This document shows, one piece after another, positions 46,398 through 59,900 of a stretch of 64,000 nucleotides of DNA. Source of the DNA: Embiotoca jacksoni (taxonomy: Eukaryota; Chordata; Actinopteri; Embiotocidae); NCBI GenBank assembly GCA_022577435.1, contig JAKOON010000005.1, forward strand, positions 12,680,724 through 12,744,723, read 5' to 3'. Position 1 is the first letter of the stretch, and every line of letters begins with the position of its first letter. The notes beneath the pieces are model-generated. The model was given only the letters and a program-made list of their open reading frames with translations. It was not told the DNA's origin and made no database searches. A program made the position numbers and the translations under genes.

Positions 46398-49300
46398 CTG
46401 GTGTGAGAGGGATTTTAGTTCCTGATGCCTTGAGGACAACTTGTAGATCACAGGGCTTAGTGTTGCCATCACTGCTTGCCTGTTCCCTCAAGATGATGCA
46501 AACTTCGTCTTTCCTCAGCAACCAGTCCATCTGGCTGCCCAGGTAGTTCACGCCTCGAACACATAGCTCACTAATGTCATTAGGAAGAAGTGGGGAAAAG
46601 GCCAGGCATTCCTTCTGAACCCTGGAACATAAACACAGGATGTGAAGGTTTTCATCGCTGCGCGCATGCTGCAGTGTTTCTTTGCTGTGTGGTGGGCGGA
46701 ATAATGACTGACCTGAAACCAGTATAACCAAACAGAACAGCTTGCAGGAAACCTCCCATGCCTGTGAGAAAGTTTACTGCACCTGAGCCATCTGATGATT
46801 CACTCCATACCTGTGAGGAGAGGCAATCACTCATTTACTGATTACATGTTACTGTTATGTTTGTGTGGGAGTCACAAGGATACCTGGAACGGTCCCTGGA
46901 TGTTTTTGAAGCACTTTTCAAGTAAATGTTGAGCTTTCTCAGCCTCTCCCAGCTCCAGCCAGCCGATAGCAAACATACCCTGACAAATGAAAGCATAAGC
47001 ATTGGTGCAAATGTAAAGTAACAAAACAACCGGCACAATGCAATGAAACACTACAGAACATAAGTAAGTGAACAACAAGCAGGTCTTTATTTTTATGCCC
47101 ATTTGAATAATGGTATCTGTATTTTTAATCAGAAGTCACAGTTTTATTGGTGGACTTTATTCAAGTACTGTATATAAACGACTTTATGTTACTCAATACT
47201 TATAATACTTAATATTTCATCAGTAAATATTGTACTTATTACTTTGCAACACTTGTCCAACAACTGTAGTAGACAATGCATATAAAACTAGCGATGAACT
47301 TATTCAAACACCCGGCCAACATAGAGTAGATAGAAATTAGCTCTACCGACTTACAACTAATGTATTTTTACTTTTGACATTTTAAAGCAGGACTATGTAA
47401 CTTTTGCTTAACTGTAACCACAAATGGCAATAATAGTATAGTGCCTAATGCTAAAAATGAGTACAAAAAGGAAAAACATGAATTAATTCAGTAATATCAG
47501 TTCAATATCTGGCTAACTTGCAAATGCTACACACAATAAGCTACGAGTCATACCAGCCCATTTAAAGCTGTAGAGATCACATCTCTGACAGTAATGAACA
47601 GTGAGGGTGCAATTTGCATTCATTGCATACTTTATTGCTTCTATTTGAACAAGGATGAATGAGTTAATTCAGCAGCACTAAGTATCTTTCTTACCCATGT
47701 CATGGCCGGACCTTGAGGGTCTGTTACCGGCTCATAAGCCTCAAGGTCATTCCTCCTGACCTCTAGGGACATTGGCAGTCCAAGAGGATAGCCCAGCATC
47801 ACTGCGTCCGCCTGCTTCACTGGATGACCTGTGTGACAACCCGAAGACATTCTACCGTCACGTTACAAATGTTTGATTTTCTTATGTAGGTCGGTGTCAG
47901 AAAGGTACAAACATTAACCTTTAATATAGCCATCAAACTCAGGATGGTACTGGGACTCTTGGTCAAAAGGTATCTTGATGTGTTCAGCCACTTCTTGCCA
48001 TTCCTTTGGTGCTGGATGTTGGAGGAGATCGGCTAACTCTACAGCAAACTGGAGACTGACAAATGAGAGATGATTTGTATTACCTGTATTCATATACTGA
48101 CATGTCATCTAGTGATAGTAGAGTTAATTCAAATTTACTGTGATTGTGCAGAGTACAGACATAAAGCCAATGAAATGCAGTCAGTATGTAACCAGAAGTA
48201 GAAAATATAGTATTATTTACAGATATGTGGAGGAAAAGTGAAAGCACAAGTGATGCTACACCTTACAAGATGTACATTAATGGACAGTGTAGCTTACGGT
48301 GCTCAAAAGTTATGCATGTGAAAATTTGAAATCCAAGAGAAGTAGACAGACTTGGGTGCAAATGTAAGGTCGCATGTACAGGATAAACAGCATATATAAA
48401 GTCAATCGTATGTACAGTAACATTATTTGAGCAGTGTGAGCACTATTGAGTGCAGTGATGCTGATTACACTAATACGAGTACCTGAATTTGGCCACTGTG
48501 TTTGTGAACACAGAGTTGTTGACATTGTAGTAATACTCATCAGGTGGCATGACACCTGAATGCAACGAAAGTGAAGTATTTGGTAATAATTATCAAATAT
48601 AATATAAATCACACCATACAATAATTGCATGCATGTAATAAGACATTTGAACAGCTACAACAAAGATACAAATTGTGTGAATTCAATATGTTTAATCCCA
48701 CTGGTCCGCTATTGTGACGGTGTGTTTCTGGAAGTGTTGTTGTTAGGTTTTAGGCAACAAATTAAACTTTTAAATAAAAAATAAAAAAAATTCCTGATTC
48801 ATATTTTTAATTGTCATGTGACTAGTTGGAAAGGTCACATGACCAGATCAATTTATTTCCTCTTGCTTATCTGGAAGATGTTTTCCTCAGACAGACAAAA
48901 GTAACTAAAACACCTTAATTAACAGAACTATGATATTTTGTACCTGTATTAAAGGGTCTACCAGTGATATATTTAGAGAAATTATACTTCTGTATAAGTA
49001 TTTTGCTCATAATATGAGGTACAAATTTGTTAACGATCACTATTATAACTGGGAATAAAACCTAATTGTTTTATGAACTTCACCAACACACATCAAAGGA
49101 TACAGTGCTTGTGCATCAGGGAGGTCTAATGAGTAAAATGCATGGACTCAAACTGGAAGGAAAAATAAAGGATTAGACAGGTTAAATAAAATAAAGGACT
49201 CAAGATGCTTACATTTTTTTTTTCTGGTAGTAGACAAATGAAAGTCAGATGCTTTCATTAAAGATTTCATTTGAAGCTAAATAAATTCAGTATAATAATG

Positions 49301-52214
49301 GTCTTTACCCAGGAGGTGATATTTCTGGTCATCAGGGTGCCATGTTACCCTGGAAACCCAGTAATCAGCCACACCGTAGATCACCTCACTGCCCTGTCCC
49401 TCTCTGAACATGGACAGATCCTGTAACAAAGGGCTTCGTTAACACCACCAAAAGGGTCAGACAGTGTGATGGTGGGATTAACGAGCGTACCTCGGTGAGG
49501 TAGAGATAGTGTTGGAAGGCCAGAGTGACATCGCCATTGATGTGAATTTCTTGTTGTCCATAAATGTCCTCTGGACACACCTCTCTGCCCGACACAGCAC
49601 TTTCCCATGGGAACTTTAGTCCCTGTAAAGATAGCATCTTTTCTTTAGAAGAAAATATAGTATTATCTCACTGTCTCATTCTTATTATAAATACTAGACC
49701 CACACAATTTCTAACACAGTATCAGGCTGGAATATGTCCTCTATAACACTGCTGTTATTTCTTACCTGCAGGTGGTTCAGTTGAACATTTGGTTGCTACC
49801 AGCAACCCATCCTGCAGTTTTACAGAAATCATTACAACCACAAGTTTGACCACTAAACAGACCATGCAAAAAAAAAAAAAAAAAATGCTGTTTTTGGAAC
49901 ATTATCTGCAGGTTTTCTGTTTGGGGAAGTTATTATCTTGAATTGTTTGTTGGAGAAAAGAAAAACTGCACAAAAAAAGCAAAAATGTACAACAAAAACA
50001 GTACAAACAATATAAACGAGAAACCCTCTTCTCAGGTTCCACTTCACTTTAAATGCACCAAGACTAACAAAAACTATTAAGATTATGATCACTATCCAAA
50101 TAAGGGAGGAAGGAATACCAGGTTTCACTAGTTATCCAGTATATCATAATTTTCCTCCTTCACTGTTGGAACCACAGTTTGTTTTACACAATCACAATGA
50201 GTTTTATCAGTTAAAATGGATCAAGAAGAAATTAATTTGTTGAAATTAATTAACATGTATCATATTCTCAGAAAGTTACAATATTACAAAGATTTGCTCT
50301 GATCCTCGGTGCTTATTTAAGGTCTGATATTGCAAAAATATGTCTCTCCACAAATGTTGCTCAAACAGCAACCTTCTATGTAATTGTTAAACGAATGTAA
50401 TAGATGTTAGTAGTATAAACTCTTTATGTATCCTACCTTTATGTTTACTAAGATTATTTTGTGTTGATGAAGATATAAAGGAACAGTCCAACATTTCAGA
50501 AAATATGCCTGTTCACTTTCTAGCCGACCAATTTCACATTTGTATGCTAAATATGGGGGTAGAGCCAGAAGATAATTAGTCTACCACCTTGATCTGTACA
50601 AAAGGTAACAATATCCTCTAATTTAGGCCATCTTTGTTTGTTTAGTCCATACACAAACAGAATATATACGCTGTGCATTCCCATATATACTGTAAATGTA
50701 CATTGTAAATGACAAGTACTGGTTTTATTACATGCTGCAACCTCTTGGCTGGTTCCAGCAAGTTCATCCCCACTGGTGATGTGGCAACAAGAAATGGTCT
50801 AGCTTTCTTTTTCTGATTGGTCACCATTATCAAGAAGTGTGTAGTGTTTAACCCCACACTGCTTTCACTGCTTCAGAGTTGAAGAGAAGAAAAGAACTAA
50901 GATGGTGACACCAGGGTGCCCCTGTGGACCATCATACCTTGAAGCCCTGCTTTTGGGCGTTGTCTTTAGCACCATCTACGGTCCCCACCCTGTACTCCAG
51001 CACTGCTCGGGCTAGCTTCGGGTAGAAGAGGGCTATCCCAGGATACATCCAAATATCCTGTCACAGGGAGGGAGGGTCATTATGTGATACATCATACAAC
51101 ACAAACAACATAGGTTACAATCAGCTGCCACCAGCCTCACCTGGTCCCAGAAAACATGTCCCCAGTAGTCCTGACCATCCCCACCATTGGACAGCCCACC
51201 TGGACTGACTCCACCAAAAGAGTTGGAGGTGTCATGTATGGAGGAGAAGGCGCTGAGGAGGTAGAACATGCAACCAATCAGGGCCTTGCAGAGGCTCTCT
51301 GACCCCACTACCTCCACCTGGCTCTGCAGCCACAGCTCTTTCCAGGCCTTCTCGTGAGATGGACGCAGGTTACCCGTCGCCATCAGATTCAGGCCCTCAT
51401 CAAAGTTGGCCTCAGCTGAGTCTAAACTGTTGGCCACAGCCAGGATGAAGCCCCAGCGAGCCTGGCTCTGCTCTGGTAGCAACGTCAGAGTCAAGGGTAC
51501 AGTGGTCCAGATAAGGTGCACTGTGGGACAGGAACCTCCTGGGATCTCAGCAGCGGTCGTCTCTCCTTGGATGTGGCTGAGGGAGAGATGGTAATGTAGA
51601 CTTTAATAGTCTGTACTTGAAATGTATAGTGAATTTTTTTTTTTTGTTAACCTCACCTTCCTCCTTTGTAATCAGGACCAGACTTGAAAACGATGTCTTT
51701 GCTGTGAGGTGTGAATGAACTGACCAGTTTAACTGTGATTGGCTCCTGTGAAGTCACCTGACGCGTCAACAGAATCTCCATCACCATCAGGTTGGAGTGG
51801 TACCGGTGAGAGTACAAAGACTGTGAGGCAGTTACACTAGCTGAGCTCAGAGTGTGGGTGAAGATGCCTGGATGGGAAGAGAAGACAGTTAGATGTGATG
51901 ATTTTTCCTTTAAGATAAAATGAGACAGCAGGTCGGCCAATCGAACGGTCGCCTGCCCTGCAGAGACTACCTGTGTGGGTGTTCAGGCTGTAGGTGTGTC
52001 GGGCAGGTTCTTCTACCTCAATCTTCACGGCTAGAGGACAGGGGACATCTGCTCTGTGGCAACGCCCACCCTCACCGTTATAAACACCCCCCATGTGCAT
52101 GATGTTGTTGTACACCGTCCAGCCCAGAAGCCCATTGGCGAGAGGAGGGAGGAAGCGGCGGTCACTTGGTAGAGTGTCAGAGGTGAAGATGTAAGGGTCC
52201 GAGTCACAGGACAT
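46398..52214 (-). CDS. pgghg: Protein-glucosylgalactosylhydroxylysine glucosidase (GH65)
   Basis: Also called ATHL1. It removes glucose from the glucosyl-galactosyl-hydroxylysine units of collagen. Twelve exons give 672 codons: 51971-52214 (ATG at 52214), 51657-51867, 51141-51576, 50938-51057, 49491-49622, 49309-49420, 48483-48555, 47919-48055, 47695-47828, 46884-46979, 46713-46810 and 46398-46621. Conserved blocks match human PGGHG: SDTLPSDRRFLPPLANGLLG, GVYNGEGG, SPGGLSNGG, YWGHVFWDQDIWMYP, FPWESAVSG, CPEDIYGQQEIHINGDV, PPDEYYYNVNNSVFTN, YHPEFDGY, VKQADAVMLGYP, DPQGPAMTW and DGSGAVNFLTGMGGFLQAV. The essential acidic residues I recall for the human enzyme should fall in the WDQD, QEIHING and PEFDGY-type blocks; that mapping is inference. 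No signal peptide is seen. The last exon is unresolved: exon 46398-46621 ends in a gtaacg donor after ..IPLTPG, and about 50 residues are still expected. Confidence 0.9.
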
Positions 52215-55200
52215 GGCGAGGAGGTGATCTTCACTTAAAAAGGATCAAATCAAACCAAGAAGTGCATTTTTAGTGTAGTCAGCGCGTTGGGGGCAGAGGA
52301 GGTCATCAGCTGAATGAAGAATTATTTTACTCATATGATGTGAAAACATATTCTGACAGCAGAACTAAAACATATCACATTTACAATTCAATACTTTTTT
52401 TTTTTTTTTTACGGTGAAACTCTTCACAGGTTCATGTAAGTCAAGGCTATTTGTAGACTGTGGACTTTGACGCATTTGTGTCACAAGATGTGTCCAAATG
52501 TAACGTTAAGATGTCATGCAGGCAGCTAAACTAAATCTATAAAAAGTAAGACACTCAAAAACAAAAGCAGTATGGAATCTATACTTTTCCTCATTAAGCC
52601 TGTCTGAAATCATGAATTAGTTTGATGTTATTCATACAATGCAAGTGATTGAACTAGCGGTCTGCACAGACATCCTGCATAACTCCTTTAAACACAGTAC
52701 CACAGTCGGAATGTTTCAGTCTCACGTGAACAGGAAGAAGAAGCATCTGTTTCTGCAACAAAGAGGAATGCGGGAAAAAAAACCAGTGCAGGAAAAACTT
52801 AGAGAAGCTCCCAAACCGCTTCTTCTTTACAGCTTAACTTGTTAAAAACAGCTCATGAGCTCGAATTGTGTATCTAGTGACGGCAAAGAAGTCAAAAATG
52901 GTTGGTAAAGTGGATCCAAGTTGGTTGTATCAACTACCTCATTTGTAGGGGGAGGCCTTTCAGCTCTTTGTGCTGCATAGAAAAGCTGGACTTGGTTTTG
53001 GTCTTATAAAAAACCTGGCATGGATTTAATGTGGAGGATAAATTTGTGTAAAACTCCAGCTGCACAGTGGGTCAATAGGTGGGGGCGCATGCTCACTGGA
53101 TTTTATTGAAATGTTAAGTGCAGTTTTCGTATTGTGCAAAACAACATCAATTTGAGAGTCTTGTCAAGGACCTAAATGGCTTCCATCTGATGTTCACATA
53201 TTCACAATTAAAACAGCAGGAGCACTTGGTCGAGGCAGTAAAAATACCCTCCAGGTCACTGTCAGCATATTTGCTTCCTATCTCTTTCCAGAAATATCAC
53301 GTCACTCTCTCCAAACTAAATCATGTCGCCATAAAAGTTTCCTGTTTTCACCTTCATGCCAACAGCAAAGCTTTTGCAATGGGGCTTCAAAACAACCAGA
53401 AATGAGGCAGACATCCTCTTTCAAATCCCTTCCTGAACTTTATTGTTGAGTTTTGAATTTGATCTCACCTCTGTTGTATTTTGTGATATTTTTTTGTTGA
53501 TGTTGCTTTACCAAAGTTTGACTTTTATTTTTTTTCCCAGGCGAGTTAATAATTTTCCACTTTTTTTTTTAAAACATTTTTTTTTATTTTGCTGGTTTTT
53601 CAAGGTTTCAAGGTTGTAACCCGTTTTCAAAAAACAAACAACAAACAAATAAATATTGTTGTATTTTTTGTTCATATAATCAAAGAAGGATTCCAAGCCG
53701 GGCCGCCCATGTCCCACTGCGGGCTGTGGGCAAAGAGGTGCCACCACCAACAACAGCCACAGACACCCTAATAGATAAAAGGTTCCCTGTGGAGTTTTTG
53801 AGCACAAGTAGAGCTTTGGGGCAATATTTATAAGCGCACAGGGATGTCCTAGCAAGCAGGCAGCACAGTTCACATCCCGCTGTTGGTTTCAATCAGTTCC
53901 ACTGATCCACAGATGGTGGAAAAAAAAATTAAAGGAATGTGCCAACCAAGGCAGTGAAGAAGAATAAGACTGCTTGGAAGTAAACATGGATCAAAATAAT
54001 GCAGGATTTTAGATGTTTTACAATGTGGCTGCAAATATTTTAGATTAAGGAAATGCATTCAACACCGTAGGTAGATGATGTGTTTCGGTGACAAACACTG
54101 CCTGTAAACGTGACTTGAGTTTGTTACTTAAAAGGTGGAAAGGCCTCAGGTCAACCATGTTTTCTCTGTGCCAGTTTGTTTTTCATAATTCTTTTACACA
54201 CAGCTTTGTTAAACTGCATCAGTTTTATCCAGCGAAGTCAGCTGACTCGTCCCAAACAGAAGAACTGGAACAGCTTTATGTCTTTTGTGGTCCTGAATGA
54301 CCTTTTAAAAATATCTTTGATGATGTCGGGCTTCAGATTTTTGACAAAGAGCCTGTTATACAGGCCTTTAATGATGGTGTGTTTCATTACACAAGTTACA
54401 TTACTGGGAACTTGTGGGACTGAAAGAATAATACAAAATCACTGAATCTTTCAAGTGCAAAACCCTTAGCTAGATTTCCGTTACATCTGTTATGTGATTG
54501 TACAACCAAATGGGGTCTAATGGGACAGATTAGACAAAAAAAAAAAAAAAAGATCAGAACCAGTCTAAGGCTATTACCTATTCAGGTATCATGGTGCACA
54601 CTACCAGAATGTCCAATGAATCAAAAATACTGCAACAAAAACAACCTGCCGTCTTCCAGGACCCTGAAGGTCTGCAGCTGTGGGTCAGTTTTGTGTGGAT
54701 GTTGATCTTAGCTTTATTTTTCTACCTGAGAATATAGTTTTGGTTTTGTTTTCATTGGTCCTGGAAAACGAGTTGTCAAAACAAATTGAAATTTGTAATC
54801 AACAATATACTGTAAATGTTTTCAGCCTCACCGTCAGCTCAGCTGTAGCATTACATTAGTTGCATCTCTTGGTGGCGCCAGGGAGCCGTTTGTGTAGCGT
54901 CTGGCATCATGCCGGGGGTCAGAGCCACAAACCCTGGGAAAAGCAGTGCTTTGTCCATATAAGGCTGCAATCCATCCGCTTCCCTATTCCTCCCCAGCTC
55001 CCTTCCTCTGCCTTTCTCAGACCTGGGAGATATTTACAGAGAGAGTGCCTCGGCCAGCCTGCCCTTCCTTATTAGGAGCTCAGCTTGTTGTCAGTACTTC
55101 TACTCTGCAGGACAGTGGTCCATCTCCCTGCTCTCAGATGGGACAAACAGACAGATTACTCGTGTAAACTACACATTAGGTGCAAATGGACAGGAGCTCA

Positions 55201-56922
55201 AAAGACACCGGGACTCACACAGCTTTACCCAGATGTCTGAGCATTCATACAACAGTAATGACACTAAAGTCTATGATATCAGTAAAGCCACTCATGATGA
55301 AGTGTCCACCCGGGAGCAGCAACAAATCAATGTAACAGTGCAAACATACTGTAAATACATCTGTGTAGCTCGGTTTCCTCTGTTAGGCACATGGTGTGTG
55401 AGCCTGCACTCTTGCAGCTGTTCTGTTCCTCTTTGTGTCTCCCCAGTGATGTAGGACATCTGGCTGCCAGTGAACAGACAAACTGACACTATACGGATGG
55501 ATGATACAAGTACAGAAACAGCAAAAGGCAAATAAACAGGTGACCGAGAAAAAGTGAGCAACTTGTTGGAGAAGCCAAGCAAGAACTGAGTGTTGTGGAT
55601 GTGCACACTGTCAAGATATATCTCAGTTTAGTGCTTTTTTTTTTTACTTGATCCAAAAAAATCCACTATCGACAATGGATAAAAACTACATTCAACTATT
55701 GTTGATAATAAACAAGCAGCTGCTACAAACACACTTTTTTTTTTATTATTATTAGGGTGCAGACATCCATTTAATATATTAGAAAACCAACATGTGAAGA
55801 AAGGCTACATGGAATTTTACTTCAAAAAGGGTATTATTCAAGACTAACATTTATACACATATACAAAACCATGCTCCTCTATAAGAGAGGAATTGACAAT
55901 GAAAAACTATGAAAATAATATCTTAATCAATGGTAACAATTAAAACCATTCATAGCATAATAGGCTTTGACAGAACAACAATTTCTGTAATGATGCAATG
56001 ACCTTTGATCTTCCGCTATGGGTCACCTCTCCGTCTGCTTGCTCAGAGACAAGTAGTCGTGAGAAGGTGCTGCTCCGACCTGAAGTTGTCTGTCTGGCGT
56101 AAAGTGCTGTGGTCGAACTGACCTGGTTCTGCGGTCTTTTTTTTTTTTTCTAAGAGCATGGAGTGTGTTTGTGGTCACAAAAATAAAAACTATGTGGGGG
56201 AAGTGCATAGGTGGAGAGGTAGGTGGGTTCAAACACTTACATGTGGACACAAAACAACCCAACAGAGCTTCATGGACTTCTCCTGTTGTCAGGACGTTGA
56301 TGAATGGAAAAGGCAGAGCCTCGAATGTGCTTCAGAGTTTGTAAAGAAGAATACAACAAAACCATTACTGCTTGACAACACACTGGATTTGGACTGCAAG
56401 TGGGAAAAATTTGTGAATGTGTCGTGAGTGTGTTCACAAAAAAAAAAAGAAAAAAAAAAAAAGATATGAAGTGGGAGCTTCAAGGCCCAAGCTGTCTTGT
56501 GAGCTCAGTGGAAGTATGGATGCACTCATAAGGACTGTGTGTACATGTTAGCATTCCCGTGACACACAGTCGCAGTACACTGTTGTGGTGTTTTGTGTGT
56601 TGCACCGTCCGTGAGCCTTCTGGCTTTCGTCAGATCTCATGTGGCTGCTGCGGGAGCCTCTTCCTGTGACACCCGGGCAGTAAGGCACACAAAAGACGCT
56701 CCAGCTGTTCGTAGAGAGGCATCAACAATCCAAGTCAAGCTGTAGCGCTCATGTACGCAGGACACCCTGCGCCCCCCCCCCCACCCCCCTCCCTCTCTCA
56801 CTCTTTGGCACTGGGAGGAATGTATGAAAGGAGGGTGGGATGGATGGAAGGAAGGAGGGGGGAGAGGGTAAGGGGGGGGGGGGGGTTCCCTGCTCTTCAT
56901 GTGTCTCTCTCTTTCTCTCCAT
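52215..56922. other. pgghg-ppp1r12c intergenic region including the ppp1r12c 3' UTR
   Basis: This is 4.7 kb without a recognised gene. pgghg upstream sequence lies on the left and the ppp1r12c 3' UTR on the right, both on the minus strand. Numerous A and T runs and a poly-G tract near 56873 are present. The small open frames have no family resemblance. Confidence 0.55.
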
Positions 56923-59900
56923 CTATTTGGAGAGTTTGCTGATGACCCGGATCAGTGCTCCATTTTCATCTTTAAGACGCTGGTTGTCTGCTCTCAAGTC
57001 AACCAGAACCTGGTGGTAAAAGTTAAATCCACATTAAAACAAATTCTCTTCATTAGTGAGATATTGGATGTTAAGACATTATACACAATAGGCAGCTTTT
57101 ACAACAGGCAGTGTGACTCACCGTCATGGGAAACGCACGAGTAACTCATAACATGTCCAATGACCTCTCCAGTAAGTTTCAACCAGCAGGCTCAGTTCAA
57201 ACTAGTACCGACCAGAACGAGTAACAGCCCAGCACTCATCAATTTGATTAAATACACTTGTGCTTTTTTTTTTATGACATGGCATGTCAAAACAATCCAT
57301 TAATCAACTAAAGAATTTTAAAAACAGGTATGAACTGGTAAAGCGCCACTGAAAAAGCTGATTTATTAACATTAATGCAATAAAATCTGTTGTCAATTTA
57401 TGTCATGTTGAGACAGCTGGGTCTTTTTTGTGAAAATTCTTTTAAATCAGGTCAGTTCACTTTTGCTGCAATGCTCTCATCAACTTTTGTTCGGAAATGT
57501 TCCAAGCCATTAAAGGCGTTATATTTGAGTGAAATGGATATACAATATGGATGATCATTTCTTATGTTGTTTCTTCTACGGAGCATGAGGAATTTGGATA
57601 TTAAAAATGGAGATAATAATCGGAGGGTACTTGTTGCCATGTAACATTTACTTGTGTGCTAAAAATAGCCTGTTGCCCGAGAACTTGAAACAATTTTCAA
57701 CCACATTTAGAAAAAAACAAATGTTTATTAATCCAAATATGATTAGTTTGCATATTTGAATCAGGGCATGTTAAGAATATTAAGAAATTTCCTAACATTT
57801 TGGGAGACAGTTGCCAAGAGACAGATAGGAAACTTGATATTGTCTGTATGGTAAATTTGAAGCTCCAGCCAGCAGCTGGTTAGCTCAGCACAACAACAGC
57901 TAGCCTGGCTCCATCAGGTAAAAAAAAAAATTGGTTCTCTAGAACTTACTAAATTTTACAATGTTCTGTCTTACAGTGGGTTATGTGATGAACTCTCTCT
58001 TGGCAGGGAGCAGCTGTTATTGGATGGATCCAAGTTAGATGCTTCCCATGTACAGTCTTAATGCTAAGCTGCTGGCCCCAGCTACAGATTTACAGTACAG
58101 AAAAAGCACATTTCCCAAAATATCAAAGTATTTCTTTCGGAAAAGGACATGCACTGTTTACCTGGAAATATAGGCAACTTCCAAAACGAGTAATTATTTA
58201 TTATTTCACACACACAGATGCCTCTTGGGTCAAATTTGAGGTAGTTGCTGGGCGGGTAAAACAAACTATCTATTAACTTTCTAAACAAGCAAATTAACCT
58301 GCGAGTCGTAACATAAACACCAACCTCATCACACCACCTGAACACAGTGTCCAACAGCTCTCTACGGTGTGCCTTCATCACGCGGCTGGACTGCACAAGC
58401 TCAAGCCGAGCTAATCAAGCAGAAGCATGCAAAGTGTCTGTGACCTTGATAAGAGTCGGCCTCTCACCTTTAATTCCTCCTCCAGCTCTGCCATTCGCCG
58501 TTCCAACATCCTCCGGTCCTGTTGCCAGTGGAAATGTGACGGGGGAGTTCGGGGGTGGGGTGGCAGAGAGAAAGTGATGTAGAGAAGAAGAAGGAGCACA
58601 AAAGTTGAGTGAAAACAAGTGAAGAAGTGGTTGGAGTGGGGGGGGGTGGGGGGGGGGGGCGTCAACAGACAGGCAGGGGTGGCAGTAGTGAGGCAGATGA
58701 AGCTACAACAACAACGTGGAACATCAACAGAGGGGATGCGTTACCTTCCTCTCCAGCTCCAGCAGGGCTGAACAGTCACTGAAGCGCTCCTGTCTCTGTT
58801 GGATACAACAAACCACGTTAACATCACCACAACTGTAGACTATCATGATCACCAGAGGGCCTGTATGCAAAAACACTTTATGCATTTGAAGACACAACCT
58901 GCAACATGGTGATGTGGATGAAATTTGTTGATATATTAAAAGAGGGAATCCTACTACTGGACCAAATACAAAACAAATACAGACACTCGGGTCATTCCTG
59001 CATCTGGCAGCTGTTTACATTTTCCCTTGTCTGTACAAAGCATTATAGTAGTTGGATCTCAGCTACGGTCCACTGTACAGTTTTTTTTATGATGCACTGT
59101 GGGTTAATTAAGTGAACACATAATAATTCTTACAAGAGAACACAAAAATCACAAACATATGGTTATTGTAAATAGTGACTGATTTTTGTTCCCTCCTGAG
59201 GTACAATGTGTTTACTTCTTGTTTCACTATTCACATGACACCCTTTGCTGTAAAGATTAAATCCAGATCCAAATATTGAAGGTGTTAATATTTTTTCTGT
59301 CCAGAAACACAGAGAAATACATGATATTATACACAACAATTTGTGTTGTCACCTGTGTGGCTTTTTCCAGGTCCAACCTGGTCTGACTGACAATCCTCTG
59401 AGTGTCCTGCAGCTGAGACTGGAGCTGGCTGTTTTCTCTGGACACCTCCTCAAACAACTGACACACACCAACAATGAATAACTGGAACAAATAACAAATA
59501 ATACACAATGCGTGGGCTCTATCAGTTCTGTCTACTGACCTTCTTAAAATCCTTGGTCTCAGATCCTTCTCCCTGCGTACGGTCGTTACAATATACGTCC
59601 AACCTGATGAAGAGAGCAGAGTTCAAAGAGGCCGTTATCACGCAGACTGTGATGACAGAGAGAAGAAAGAGGTTAGATCAAAAGCTCGATTCATACCTGG
59701 AACTCAAGTGTTGGTCTGTCTGTAAACAGAGAAGGAAGCAAACAAGTTAGGTTACAGTCCGCTGAGATCACACATCGATACACACACAAAGACACACAGA
59801 CACACCTGTGGATCCAGCCCACTGCCTGAGAACTCTTCCTCTCCACTGGGATCGTTGTCATCACTCTGTGGATGACGGATAGTACAACATGTACTCTCTT

